Assembly: GCA_000149265.1 (NCBI GenBank) | Contig: CH003232.1 | Span: 2,093,024 to 2,157,023 of the forward strand | Origin: Ciona savignyi | Taxonomy: Eukaryota > Chordata > Ascidiacea > Phlebobranchia > Cionidae | DNA: 64,000 bases | Reading direction: 5' to 3' | Part shown: positions 24,501 to 35,734 of the stretch, one piece after another | Numbering within the stretch: the first letter of the stretch is position 1 | How the letters are laid out: every line of letters starts with the position of its first letter | Position numbers and translations under genes: made by a program | The notes under the pieces: model-generated | What the model saw: only the letters and a program-made list of their open reading frames with translations | Databases searched by the model: none | What the model was told of the DNA's origin: nothing

Positions 24501-27019
24501 ACTAAAACTGTAAAAAAACACCTTAAGCATAAAGACACGATCCATCAATACAAAGGTATATATTTGCTAGAAATTGTTTGCATTACCAACCGTAGAGTAA
24601 ACTTTCTATTACTTTCTAGATCAGATGCCACCGATTTGGCAGATAAATCTATCCGAAAAAGGTAAGCATCGAATCCAGCTTATGCCGCCAGTAGTTAGAT
24701 TTTATTTAATCGCATTCCGTTAAACATATGGTACTTCAGATTTTGTTAATAGAGGCTTTAGCGCCCGACAGGTTTTAATGTTAGTTTATGAAGATACCGC
24801 TGTGCGGTGACATACATTTGATGCTATACGCAGTATCTTTTGACCCCGCTTCGGCACGCTAAGATGCTTTCTGTTTAATGGCTGTAGTTTTAATCTAATG
24901 ACGACGATATAAAATAACTCCGTTACAAAAGGTAAAACCGGGAAGGTTCGACTTTTATTTCTTTTTATATGACGGATGCTCTAAATAACAATCAATGAAG
25001 AAAATTTAGGCAAACACAATACGTCTTGTTTTTAGTCTTAATCACTCCACCCGTGTATTCTGGGTCAGTGATAGTGTCAACTGTCAATATGCATTCTTCT
25101 TTTGCACAAGCAAAACCCAGTCGATATACCACAGTTGTTAACGCCATCTTAATGACAGCAACAGTCGTAAAAGTCACACATTGCAAGAAGTGATGACAAA
25201 TTCTAAAACTGCACCGTTGCAAGGACAATCGGGTTTCATAACACGTATCTTCAATCATTTAACGAGCACAAACAGTTTTGACATATAAAATAATTGCTTT
25301 AATACAATTTAAAAGCAAACTGGCAAATTTGATACATGTACACTATTTTAACCGATAAAAAGATGTCCCGGGGACATTAAAATAAAGATTATGACATTAT
25401 AGTTAGTTTAAAATTTGGAATTGGATTTAGGTTTGTTTTAGTGTGCAGTTTCCCTTTCTCTCTCCTTTGTGCCCGAGATGTAGTTCTTCCAAAACGTATG
25501 AGGTACAACAAATAAGCTTTGTATGTTGACTTTAAAACTTAATCGTTTAAAAGTGAAATGTATTTAAAGAAAATATTTTGGGCGATATTATTTTTGTAAT
25601 AACCATAATATCATAGGGAAATGAAAAGATATACTACAGTAGTTTTTATGCGTGAGTTATTTGCGCTTGCAATGCAAATTAACGCTCTTGTTTAGTTGTG
25701 CTATGGTTTCTTTCGTACTAGCGCTACATTCTATAAATGCATAGTACGAACTCGCTTAACCGATATTGTCGCTGAGTTAAGAAAGAGAAATCGTTTCTCC
25801 AGGGAAAACACTAAAAGGAGAGAAAGAGAGAAGGATAGACTATAATCACTAAACTGTTCAAAGTAAAATTCGAAGCCTGTCTTAAACACTAATCTCAACC
25901 CCAGAACTAACCCTAACCTCAAACCCATGTTTAAATAAACTAAAACTAAACTAAAAGTATCTCTAATGCCATAAACTTTGTTTTAGTGTGCAGTTTTTCT
26001 ACCTCCCTCTTTTCCTTTATGTTATTTTTCCCCTATCTACAGTGGTTAAATAACGAGGTTGTTCGAAAGCTCTCGAGTCTCTTAAAGTAATCCCTTCATT
26101 GGGAGTAACTTAATGATGTACACATTTTGAATGCTTTAAACTCGAAACAGCGTTTTATAATATTTTAAACTATTTTATCAGTGATAAATAAAACTGGCAA
26201 GATCAAATTGTTTTTACAATATTTGTCAGTAGAACACTATTCCACACAAGGGTTTAAACAAATTATTAATGCATTTCAACCACAAATAAAAATAAAAGCA
26301 TTAAACAAGATGATCTGGCGAGGGGCAAATTATAACCTTCGTTGGCCTGTCTCGGTATTTGCCTCTAGGGTATGACGTAAGATAAAGTCGTAGTCAGTTT
26401 GCATTACTGAAAGTTTTAGACCAAGTAATCCACGCCCACTTACCAAAGTTCGAGTGGTAACACGAGACTATAAAGAAATAAAGTATGAGGGGTGCCTCTA
26501 AACTACTACAGGACCGCTTGGAGCTGCTTGGATCGCTTTGGATCACTTAGATTGCTATGGAAAGTAATTCTAACCTTGTCCCAAACACTAATCTCAACCC
26601 CAGAACTAACTTTAACCCCAACCCTAACATTAATATCATGGCTTTTGTAATTACTAAGTATAGTAAGCGATCCAAGCGCTCCAAGCGCTCCAAGCGCTCC
26701 AAGCGATTTAAGAGCTCCGTGCGCTCCAATCGGTCCAAGCGCTCCTGTAGTATTTAGAGGTACCGAAGTATGAGTAGTATGACCCATTTAAAATAGAGAG
26801 CAACATAACAATCACACACTGTTTCTGGCATATGCATAGCTATCAAATTGTAAGATTGTGCACTGTTACTTGGTAGTAAATACCACGTCAATACAAATAT
26901 GCAGGCAAAGCAATGCTTACCCCAAGTATACGGAAGGCTTTTGAGTAAGCCATATTTCCAGGACTCCTTACAGCAGGATTGGACATAACCACAGGCGTAG
27001 AACCTACAACATTAGTCAT
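18539..27019 (-). CDS. MS4A/CD20-like tetraspan membrane protein, copy C (complete, 347 aa)
   Basis: Eight exons: 27019-26921, 21823-21698, 21151-21095, 20611-20342, 20163-20038, 19456-19378, 18977-18883 and 18730-18539. All have GT-AG borders, and the phases join without a break to a TAA stop. Exon 1 ends AYSKAFRILG as in copy A. Residues about 35-75 form helix 1 and the start of helix 2, and exon 3 completes helix 2. Exon 4 gives helix 3 and a Tyr/Cys-rich extracellular loop, exon 5 helix 4, and exons 6-8 a Gln/Pro/Thr-rich tail with PPSY. Four helices with both ends in the cytoplasm match MS4A (CD20-like) proteins of the plasma membrane, which modulate receptor and channel complexes. Ligands and partners cannot be read from sequence. 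The 5-kb first intron is full of mobile elements. Confidence 0.85.
20938..21045 (+). repeat. SINE family 2 in an intron of MS4A copy C
   Basis: Counterpart of the copy at 9,998-10,108. It reads GGTCGGGTGGCTAAATGG at the head and AAAACTTGACTCGG at the end. Confidence 0.7.
21957..23689. mobile_element. 1,733-bp element with 460-bp terminal direct repeats and TATA target duplication
   Basis: Two 460-bp direct repeats (21957-22416 and 23230-23689) enclose 813 bp. I count only two differences between them. TATA flanks both sides (21953-21956 and 23690-23693), and the matching place in the left arm, near 9,060, has a single TATA with no insert. This is the layout of an LTR retroelement, and an AATAAA inside the repeat fits an LTR polyadenylation signal. 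However, the termini are GATGGCG...GCCTCC rather than TG...CA, and no gag or pol is present. The internal ORFs at 22719-22967 and 22993-23241 are not recognised. It lies in intron 1 of MS4A copy C. Confidence 0.75.
23714..24007 (-). repeat. SINE family 1, private to the right arm
   Basis: Full-length copy in intron 1 of MS4A copy C. The left arm reads straight through the site (near 9,035-9,045). Confidence 0.8.
24257..24370 (+). repeat. Dispersed ~110-bp repeat shared with 62,643-62,755
   Basis: Shared blocks include AGACGTGTTTTAACG, CGTTTTCCCGTTT-like and TATCAAAGGTCCTGC, then GTGTTTTCATC and TGGAAA. The type is unknown. Confidence 0.6.
25811..26034. mobile_element. MITE, CTAAAAGGAGGGAAA family
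   Basis: Begins CTAAAAGGAGAGAAAG and ends in a pyrimidine-rich inverted counterpart. The outer limit of detectable homology between the duplication arms falls inside it (about 25,870). Confidence 0.6.
26490..26765. mobile_element. 276-bp fold-back element with 9-bp target duplication and tandem-repeat ends
   Basis: The termini GGGTGCCTCTAAACTACTAC and, inverted, CGGTACCTCTAAATACTAC are followed inward by tandem CTCCAAGCG-type units on both ends. AAGTATGAG (9 bp) flanks the element at 481-489 and 766-774 of the 26,000s. A 9-bp duplication suggests a Mutator-like mechanism. The middle shares the CTAATCTCAACCCCAGAAC segment with the MITE at 25,811. The tandem units create a spurious SKR-repeat ORF. 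Confidence 0.7.
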
Positions 27020-27037
27020 GGTTGTGATAATCTTCTG
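27020..27037 (-). promoter_or_regulatory. Splice-acceptor-like site 15 bases upstream of the MS4A copy C start codon
   Basis: On the minus strand, a pyrimidine-containing CTACTTAACGCTTTGCAG ends 15 bases before the ATG. With no upstream coding exon visible, this suits either a 5' untranslated intron or spliced-leader trans-splicing, which is common in ascidians. Confidence 0.4.
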
Positions 27038-27340
27038 CAAAGCGTTAAGTAGATTATTGATTGCCTACACATACTTTAATAAACACGACGGCGCAACCTC
27101 TGTTTAAATATGAGATAACACGCATATGTGACGAACATATACACATGTACAAACTCATTAACTGCCGTTACATGTCATTCATATTAACTAACTACGTTTT
27201 ATCTTGCTATCCCTGCCACTGGTTTTTGCTACAATACTAAAAGAGAGAGAGAGGCTATCGCCCTTGCTCCTATCCTCTTTTTTCTCTAGCATGAAGGCAA
27301 CACGACTTATAAACTCCCCTTTCCTATATTGTGGTGTAAT

Positions 27341-27824
27341 CAGGGTTGCCATTTGGCCTTTTTCACGGCCAAATATCAGAAATTTGGCCGTACCAAAATC
27401 GTCCTGGACGCAAAAAAAATAGTTTGGCCGTGCGGAAAAATCTGGCCGAATTTGGCCGTATAAGCATATTGTCAAGTTTTTGGCCGAAACGTCATATTAT
27501 TTTTACGCTACAGTAGAAATAAAGGAAAAACAGAGACCGTAAATGGAAATAAATTAATATCAACTGTCTCATTCCTAAATCACAAAGCTGATTATGACGT
27601 TTTAAAATAAAATAATAACGGTAGGCATTCCTATATAGTAGTTGAACGGGTTTAACAAATCTGGAGGGAATTAAAATTATACAATTTTTCAACAAATAAA
27701 GAGATAAATAGCCCATTTGGCTAAATTAAACAGTTTATTTTGCACTTGATACAAATTGGCCGAATTTTGGCCGTAAAGCAAACACAGTTTGGCCGTAAAG
27801 CGTACTTTGCGTCTGGCAACCCTG
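27341..27824. mobile_element. hAT-type MITE (484 bp) with perfect 8-bp target duplication
   Basis: Ends CAGGGTTGCCATTTGG and GTCTGGCAACCCTG, flanked by GGTGTAAT at 27333-27340 and 27825-27832. The interior carries many copies of TTTGGCCGTA and its complement, a likely subterminal binding motif. No transposase is present. Confidence 0.9.
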
Positions 27825-28215
27825 GGTGTAATTGTAAGCTGGTCAACATAGCAATCATATCCGCATGTATGGGGCAATACTTCGTTCATTACTTCCAAAC
27901 ATATATCATACATATATACTGACGCATGACGTTTGTACGCACATCAACTCTCTCCATATCCGCCGTACCAGTTCAACAATCTCACACTAATTTGTAGTAT
28001 TGGCGAACTAATAACATTTTGCTTTATTAAACAGCAATGGGGAAAGAACTGAACAGAAAACTGGTTTAATTAGAATCGAAATTCAAGCCGTGACTGTTTC
28101 GATTAACATGTAAAACCTGCTAAAACGCAATACTCGGAAGATCACCGGGAAGAAAATGTGTAAAGTTTTCACTTTTATATTGTTTTTTACTTGATATAGT
28201 TATAAATGTACAAAT

Positions 28216-28340
28216 AAAATAGGATATTTATGTTAATCCATGTGAATGGCAAAACCAAGGGGATTAACACCCGGACAATCGTTAGATCACCTCGCACCTA
28301 CCGTCGGGTTAACGGAGCTATTGCAGTGTGTTGTTGACAC
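28216..28340 (-). repeat. SINE family 1, tail half
   Basis: Ends at GCAGTGTGTTGT, 38 bases before the hAT element at 28,378. Confidence 0.7.
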
Positions 28341-28377
28341 ATTAACCGGTCACAATCACAAATATAACCTTCTATTA

Positions 28378-28688
28378 CAGGGGTGCTCACACTTTTTCAG
28401 CATGCAAGCTACTTTTAAAATGACCGAGTCAAAATGATCTACCCACTACAAAAATGCAAAGGCGAAAGAGCGGCGCTTTCGGCAAGTTTTGCTGTACTTA
28501 GAGCCGTTGTTTGATTTGATTGGTCACCCGAACGGCAACATTCAGTTGTCATCTGAATGGCTGCCCTGTATATCAATCAAGTGACGGCATTGAAGCTAGA
28601 ATGATAATTTTTAATGTCACGCCGCGATCGACCAGTACCACCTTCGCGATCAACCAGTAGATCGCGATCAACTTAACGAGCACCCCTG
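28378..28688. mobile_element. hAT-type MITE (311 bp) with perfect 8-bp target duplication
   Basis: Starts CAGGGGTGCTCACACTT and ends AACGAGCACCCCTG, flanked by TTCTATTA at 28370-28377 and 28689-28696. Repeated GATCGCGATC-like motifs lie near the right end. Confidence 0.9.
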
Positions 28689-28696
28689 TTCTATTA

Positions 28697-29433
28697 TTTC
28701 AAATAGGAAACAAGAATAATGCAACAAAACCAAATTTGTTAAAGTAGGCCCACGTCGATATGAAATTGATTTATAAAGCCCAGGTTTGGACACACGTCGC
28801 AACCGAAACTAAAATTCATTCAAAATTTGTTTATCAACAAAAAAAGAATGATATTAAAATTTGTACACAAAAGCATCGGAGAAAATGTGGTAAAGCGATT
28901 CCAGCTGCATTCGTTATGTTAGTTTCTAATCCGCAACCCTTCAGCTGAAATGTGACCCACTAACCTACCAAACTGTTCGCTCGGAAAATGGATCTATTTC
29001 GGCAACTCAGTCGATTGGTTTCACGATCGTCTCCCTAGAAACGTTGGGTTGATTGGGTATTAGCATCAAACGCTACAGAGAAGAGAATTTGCTTTAGAAT
29101 TAGATCAGAGGGGGGAAAAAGGCCAAATAGATAAGAGCCTATTTATTCTGGGCAATGCATTTAATACAAGTTGATTAAAATCATCGTTTCTCTTAAGAGA
29201 GCTGACGCTCAAAAGCGAGTTCGTTAAGAAGACACCAACGGTGTGCTGACTCGCGAGCGTCTGTGTAAATGCGACCTACGAGTTTTCATCAATGCAATTC
29301 AAATTAAACAATACAGTTTTATTTTATATTGTTAATTTCTTGATTTTGTTATTCATTTTGCAATACAGGGTTTCATATTGCTAATTTTAGTTCAGACTGG
29401 TCTTTTATCAAATATTGCGTCTGTTGTTTGACA
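28697..29433. other. Unassigned intergenic stretch
   Basis: No coding signal or repeat was recognised. The ORF at 28760-28948 lacks codon character and motifs. Confidence 0.4.
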
Positions 29434-29435
29434 AG

Positions 29436-29640
29436 GAGGATAGGATATTCATGTTTATCCCCGTGAATGGGAAAACTAAGGGGGTGAACACACGGGCGAT
29501 CGTCAGATCACCTCGTGCCCACCGTTGGGTTACTGAATCTATTGCAGTGTGTTGCGTATTTTAGACGTTCCTTCAACTTGGTAAAACTCATTAATGCGCT
29601 GGGTTCAGGCAATTTCCGTTAAGTGCCTTGCCCAAGGATT
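29436..29640 (-). repeat. SINE family 1, head truncated
   Basis: Tail and body are present and the tRNA-like head is lost. Confidence 0.75.
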
Positions 29641-30176
29641 TTACCCACTATTGTAGCAATTTCGCCATTATGTATTATATTATTTTCTTTTGGGATGCAT
29701 TTTACAGATTTGTTTTACTGTTTTAACATATAGCCTGTAATCCGGCTTAGATAACTTCTGTTTCCTGACTAATACTTTTCTCACGAACCACGTGTTGTGC
29801 CGCCTTTTTTGTGTACACGTATCCGCTTGTTCTGAAACGTGGTGTTAACGAATTAGTCTAAAATGTGGTCTAACGAAACGACACCCTAAAATACCGTTCT
29901 AATGGTATGGCAGTCTAAGATTCGACTAAAGAAACCAGAGCATAACAACAACTTCTAACGGTACGGCAGTCTATCATATTCAACCAATAAAAGTCTTAAG
30001 ACTTTTGTGTAACGAACCAACAAGCAAAATTGAACTGTTTGTACTTTACTGTGTCAGCTTATAAATAAACAAGAATAAAAGCCCCTTCCGTGAGTTGTCG
30101 GATTGCGAGAGTCAAATAATTGGATACGGTCAGCCAGAGAATCGTCTGACCAGACCAAGTGTCAAGCAACAGGCAT

Positions 30177-30210
30177 TTTTTTTTTTTTTTTTTTTTTTTT
30201 TGTAATTTTT
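30177..30210. repeat. Homopolymer T tract
   Basis: A run of more than 20 T bases, then a second shorter run, directly before a minus-strand SINE family 2 copy. It is therefore the A-rich tail of that SINE. Confidence 0.8.
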
Positions 30211-30322
30211 TTTTTACCGAGCCAAGTTTCGAATCCATTATGGGCTCTTTACTTGGACCGTTTTTGTCTAGTAGTCGGTATATGTATCGGTCGCGTTAAC
30301 CATTCGGCCACACGACCGTACA
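30211..30322 (-). repeat. SINE family 2 with long A tail
   Basis: Complete. A short duplicate CAAGTGTCAAGCAACAGGCA occurs on both sides (about 30,157 and 30,321), consistent with a target-site duplication made on insertion. Confidence 0.8.
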
Positions 30323-30895
30323 AGTGTCAAGCAACAGGCACAATTAACAAACATATTTTGGCGACACGCCACACTATCTAGCGACTAGTGTTGAACCTGA
30401 AACCGTTTTGGTTAAAAGGCGCCACACTACGCCACCAGACCAACTGGTAGAACAAATACTGTTTTGGCCGTTTTTTTCGTCAAATGCTTAACCGATGTGT
30501 GTTGATTTAATGGGAATTGTAGGGGGATACAAGAAAATGGGAAAAGTAATATAATTAAAATTAGCCAGTGTACCTTGAGAATGTCACTAAAATATAAATT
30601 ATACGACCCAATTTGACTAAGTATTTTTCAAGTTACTTAGTCTACATGTCTTTAACTTATTAACAATTTTCAATGAATACTTGTATAGTTACATTGACCT
30701 TCCTCCGTACTTCTCATTAGTTTTTAGAAATCATCGTGTTTGGTTTCGTTTTATTGCCAACGCAATTTTAAAAATGGGTCCTTTCTAATCCAAAGTAAAT
30801 GCATAATAAACTTTGCTACGCCTTTTTCTTATATTGTTCTGGTAAAAGTTAAACATTTTTGATTTATTGTATTTCTGTCTAAACTTTATATTTAT

Positions 30896-31170
30896 AGGAT
30901 AGAATATTCATGTTTATCCCCGTGAATGGGAAAACCAAGAGGGTTAACACACCGGCAATCGTCAGATCACCTCGCGCCCACCGCCGGGTTACCGGAGCTA
31001 TTGCGGTGTGTTGTATATGATATACACGTTCCTTTAATTTGGTGGAACCCAATAATCCGCTGGGTTCAGGCAATGTCCGTAAAGTGCCTTGCCCAAGAAC
31101 ACAACCGACTAGCTAGCGACCAGTTTCGTACCTTCGATTGGAAGGCGACGCTTATAGACCAACCGGCCGG
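30896..31170 (-). repeat. SINE family 1, near full-length
   Basis: Body and head intact up to ACCAACCGGCCGG. Confidence 0.8.
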
Positions 31171-31696
31171 ATTTAAAAAAATTGTCACTAAGTAAACTTT
31201 TTACTTTAATTCTATACAACTCTTCGTTGTTATATCTATAAGTCGTATTAAACTTTAAATTAAATTATTCTTTCTGATTTTGAAATATTAGAAATCAAAT
31301 ATAGTTAGAACTATATATGATTTGGTATTTAACGGAAATAACATTGGATATTTTTTTCTTTTTAAAACTGGGGTTTAAATTAGTTTTTAGTTTAGTTTAT
31401 TTATTTTTGCCCCAGTTTTTAAAAATGGCAAACGAATATAATCACGATTAAGGAACGGAAAAAGACGGCAAACCGAACAGTCGTTAAACACGTCATTAAA
31501 AAAAGAGATATAATTTAATAAATATAGCGGACGCGGCCGTCCAACCTAGGCGAAAAAACAATTTAAGCGATCCAAATTTAAAATCAGACTGGTTACTGAT
31601 GGTTTGAATGGAGTTGCGGTTATGGGCATATACTGAATGGCTGACAGGGGTTTTAAATCTATGTTTTTAACTGCGTATCTATGTGTTGAGGATTTA

Positions 31697-31842
31697 GTGG
31701 TTTCTACTAAATTGAAGGAACTTGTATATCATACAATAGCTCTGGTAACCCAGCGATGGGCGCGAGGTGATCTGACGATTGCCCATGTGTTAACCTCCTT
31801 GGTTTTCCCATTCACGCGGATAAACATGAATATCCTATCATA
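31697..31842 (+). repeat. SINE family 1, 3' half
   Basis: From TTTCTACTAAATTGAAGG to the ATCCTATC tail. Confidence 0.75.
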
Positions 31843-31969
31843 GAATGTGTTAAACGTTTCTACTCCAGACCGTCACAGTTAGATCAAATCCCTTTAATTT
31901 TTTTTTTAAATTGGTGCGTTTAACGCGAGTTGGTAGTCTTAGACCGAAACCCTACGTGCAATGTGGAAA

Positions 31970-32269
31970 TTAGTCCACTTCGAGTAGTATCCGTATTGAG
32001 TGGATGCTGGCAAACACTCTCCACGAGTATCTCCACAACGTGTAATCCACGTTTTCGGGGAGTTTAAATTCCATTATCCTAAAGTAACCGACAACTTTAC
32101 ACACTCCATCCAGCGAATGAGACTGGATACTCTGCCGGATAACCGCACTACTACAGAGTAATACGATTTTCCAAGTATTATTGTGCTCGACTGTTGCCAT
32201 TCCAATTCTCATATTATTCAAGTTATATAATTCTAGTGGCACAGAGAAGTGAATAAAGGCCCCGTTCAT
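31970..32269 (-). CDS. Unrecognised 99-aa ORF (doubtful)
   Basis: An open frame of 99 codons, long for this AT-rich sequence. It has a mixed composition with several Trp, Cys and Arg residues and no low-complexity tract. No signal peptide, motif or splice context was recognised. It could be a fragment of a retroposed gene or chance. Nothing around it supports transcription. Confidence 0.2.
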   Translation of the reverse strand: MNGAFIHFSVPLELYNLNNMRIGMATVEHNNTWKIVLLCSSAVIRQSIQSHSLDGVCKVVGYFRIMEFKLPENVDYTLWRYSWRVFASIHSIRILLEVD

Positions 32270-33030
32270 ACCTTATCCATTTAAACGTCAGTTGAAATAT
32301 AAAAATGTGAGTTCAGCTGCGACAACTGACATAGATTCAACCAACACTTGTGTTGACTAAATATGAAAACTAATGCTGGCTGCGGCGTGCTTAAAGATTT
32401 TACTAACACAAGGAGTCGCTAAGACAACGGTGGTGACTGCTCGGTAAAAAAATAAATTAAGTGTTGGTGTTTGTAACTATATCACAACAATTACTACATC
32501 AATAAGAGTGCAGACGATCTGGTATGTAGTTTATTAAATACGTTTGTTGTGTTGTATTGTATTAGGTAGCCTATTATTTACCGGAATTATAATGAAATGT
32601 CTTTAGCCCTTGAATAAACAAACTAGTCAAGGCAAAAAATAACATGAATAAGTTTTTGAAACCATTTGTTTATTTCTTGACGAAGACTAGTTTTCAGAAG
32701 GACATATATTTAAATAAACGTTTTGATGTTTTTGTTTTCAGAGGAGTTCGAACAATTTTGAATGCACATTTCGGAGTAAACTGCAGGTGTCATAGACAGA
32801 AACCGAATATCTTTCTTGTTTTGTTTTGCAGCGCTGCATAAATGCCTAACGTCAACATACTGCTCAGCATAGTCTCGTGTTGTTTTTGTTGTTTACCTTA
32901 CAGAAATAGGATACAGGTTTTACGTTATGCTTGTACGATACATGTAGTCTAGCTAATAGTTTTGTGCTTTTTATGTGTTATTTGAGACCTTTTTGTAATT
33001 CATACCTTAAATTTTAAGTTCGTTACTTAA

Positions 33031-33095
33031 CAGGCATAATACATAGTCTCTCGAGATAACAGATAAAGTCAAGGGAAAAAAGTTTATCTTTTAAC
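33031..33095 (+). promoter_or_regulatory. Acceptor-like site and 5' leader of the penta-EF-hand gene
   Basis: TTCGTTACTTAACAG ends at 33,033, 62 bases before the ATG. It is a weak match to an acceptor and may mark a trans-splice site or the end of a 5' untranslated intron. Confidence 0.3.
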
Positions 33096-35734
33096 ATGGC
33101 TGATCAACGGGTGAGTATATAGAGTAGACTTTGCTTACCATTTCCAGCATATTTTACTTAGGTTCAAAAAATATTTAAACTCGTTGGTGATATATTCGTG
33201 CGTGTCTCGGCCATTAAATGGTAATGATGGTAAATTGCCGATGAGAGTTTCAAGTTAAATTGTACAATAAGTTGTTGAGTACAATAAAATAAAATCTGGT
33301 ATATGTGAATGTCTCACATGAAGTCCAACGGTGTGCTTCAATAAAATTGGTCTAGAGATCTAAACATTTTAATTTAATCACTAATACTGTTACAGAGAGC
33401 ACATCTTTTGGCTCAATTTCAACTTTATAATACGAATAAAAATGGTTGTTTAACCGTTGATGAGCTAAGAGCATCTCTCCACAATGGGAGTTATGTCAGG
33501 CCATTTAGTTATGGAGCATGCAGAATGATGATGGGTGAGACGTTATGTTTTTGACATATTTACTTTATGAGTTTTCCATATATATGGGTATATGATACGT
33601 GTTGGTTTGTATTGTATAAATATAAACATCCGGTCGTAATAGTTGAATATAGCACATGTTTTATTTACTTTATGTCCGATACATTATTGCATTTCTTGCT
33701 TATTTTATGTCCTTCCAAAACTGATTGATTGTAAAATCCGACCGATGATACGTTTTTTTATTAAAATCCCGACCTATATAGCATCTCCGTTTTATGTTTC
33801 TGTATACCACGTAGAATATTCCGTTTTGTGTATATTGCAGTATTCTACGTAATTTGAAGGTGTGTCGAGTTTTATTTAATTTTATTACGCCTTTGTCAAT
33901 ACGTTAATACGTTATAAAACTTACCCCGGTAAAAATGCTGTCTCATGTAGCTTCCAGCATACTACGTTAAAACTCCTAATAACAGGTTCAAAACTAGCTG
34001 AAATAAAACGTTTTTTAGCTTCCAAGAGGTTGCGTATACACTACTAGTAAGACAAGTTTACGCAGGTGGGGGCTACCGAACTGGTTTTAACTTTTACTTT
34101 TTCAGACATGTATGACTGGGACAGAAATGGCAACCTGAAATTCGAAGAATACTTCAATTTAAGGGGTTACCTTGATGCTTGGTCTGGGTATTTCAATAAA
34201 CACGATACCAATCGGTCTGGCCATCTCCAGGCTTCAGAATTTCATGCCGCACTTTCAGAATTGGGTAAAACATTTTTATCTATAAAGGTGTATTAAAAAT
34301 ATATTGAAATTCTATCTACATATTAGTGTAGATGAGATTTAAATTCTTTACTTTTTTAAACCTTATTATAAACATAGGATATTCATGTTTATACCCGGGA
34401 ATATGACAACGCGAGGAGCGTTAACACACGGGTTATCAGACTACCTCGCGCCCACCGTCTGATTAGCGGAGCTATTGTAATGTGTTGTGTATCATTTAAA
34501 CATCCTTTAATTTTGCTTACCCAACAAACCGCCCGCATTTAAGAATGATTGAATATTACCATTTTATTCTGTTCTGGAAACATGTACGTGGACTTGTAGT
34601 TTTAAATGCTGTTAAAATTAGTGTGTGGGCCAGAAGAAATGCTGTATGAAACGTTCAAGAAAATATTATCGACATCTCTGCATTACAAACTGAAGAAAAT
34701 CCCATCGGTTCATCAGATTTCCCTCATGATCAACTTATAAAAGACTGAGATTCTTTAAGAAACTAAACTTTAACGTTTATTCTATACATTAGTGCCGTTA
34801 ACGATATTAAACTTTGGACCCAGAGTCTTATCTGGGCACTTTATCTCTACAAATCAGATTGTACCCATATAACATCTCTGTTTAGTGCGACGCCTATCCA
34901 CCGAAAGGTTGCAGGTACAAAACTGGTCGCTAGCAAATCGGTTGTGTCCTTGGGCAAGACACTTAATGGACATTGCCTGAACCCAGCGAATTAATGGGTT
35001 CTACCAAATTGAAGGAACGTGTCTATCATACACAACACACTGCAACAGCTCCGATGGTTTGGGTTTCGGATTCTGTTTTTTACAGCCATTTTTACAAAAA
35101 TGCAAGTGTTCTTACGTCGCACTATACAGTTTTTCATGTAATTTCTTTCCTTGGTCATCTTTATTTTACATTTTTTTGACATTATCATTTCAATTCCCCT
35201 CTGCAGGATACAATCTGTCAAGCACTTTTTATAATATTCTGATGAAAAAACTTGGCACAAACAACACCGTAGCGTTTGATTCATTTCTGTACAGTTGCAT
35301 AGTTATACAGGTAAGCGTTAACCTAAAGGTTAAAATTTGTTTTGCAAAAAGGGCAAGGCATATGTCGGTTGTGTCCTTGGTCAAGGCACTTAACGTAAAT
35401 TGCCTAAACCCAGCGATTTAATGGGTTATACCAAATGAAGGAATGGTGAATCATATACAACGCACTGCAATTGCCCGTGTTTTAACCCCCATTGGTTTTA
35501 ACCCAAATTAGCGATTATAGTATGTGTTTTGCTACAGAACCCAAATTAGCGAATTATGCATGTTTTAGCTCTACCAACGACTAATGGGGCGACACGTTAC
35601 CATGCGCAAGAACTATTTTTTTACAGTCGCTGACAAATATGTTCCGGAGATACGACCCGAACGGAGACGGTATCATGGAGATATCCTACGTCGACTATAT
35701 GAAAGGACTGATGTCCATCCGATCCGACCAATAG
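33096..35734 (+). CDS. Penta-EF-hand calcium-binding protein, PDCD6/ALG-2-like (174 aa)
   Basis: Five exons: 33096-33110, 33396-33534, 34106-34264, 35207-35310 and 35627-35734 (TAG stop). All have GT-AG borders and matching phases. Five EF-hands follow in order. The first loop is NTNKNGCLTVDE (Asn in place of acidic residues). The second is DWDRNGNLKFEE and the third DTNRSGHLQASE, both with good ligand positions. The fourth is degenerate. The fifth, DPNGDGIMEISY, has Tyr at position 12, as the dimer-forming fifth hand of ALG-2 does. The segment before the last hand (CIVIQSLTNMFRRYD) closely resembles ALG-2. Members of the family bind targets such as ESCRT and COPII factors when calcium rises. 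The Gly/Pro-rich N-terminus usual in the family is absent; only about five residues precede hand 1. Peflin or sorcin are less likely. SINEs lie in two introns. Confidence 0.92.
34374..34515 (-). repeat. SINE family 1, tail half, in a penta-EF-hand gene intron
   Basis: Diverged; lies about 110 bases after exon 3 of the gene. Confidence 0.65.
34881..35056 (+). repeat. SINE family 1, tail truncated
   Basis: tRNA-like head and body up to GCAACAGCTCCG, in the same intron and inverted relative to the copy at 34,374. Confidence 0.75.
35358..35500 (+). repeat. SINE family 1 fragment in the last intron of the penta-EF-hand gene
   Basis: Body only, beginning ATGTCGGTTGTGTCCTTGG. It starts about 50 bases after exon 4. 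Confidence 0.7.

Larger units (their letters stand above)
17715..25870 (-). repeat. Inverted duplication, right arm (contains MS4A copy C)
   Basis: Reverse-complement partner of 7,650-13,695. The arm is longer because it holds a 1,733-bp terminal-direct-repeat element and a SINE (21,957-24,007) that the left arm lacks. Confidence 0.85.

Noticed and set aside
26557..26757. ORF with Ser-Lys-Arg repeats
   Set aside because: It is produced by the tandem CTCCAAGCG units of a fold-back element.
30103..30381. 92-aa ORF with a poly-Phe run
   Set aside because: The run is the T tract of a SINE tail; the rest is SINE sequence.
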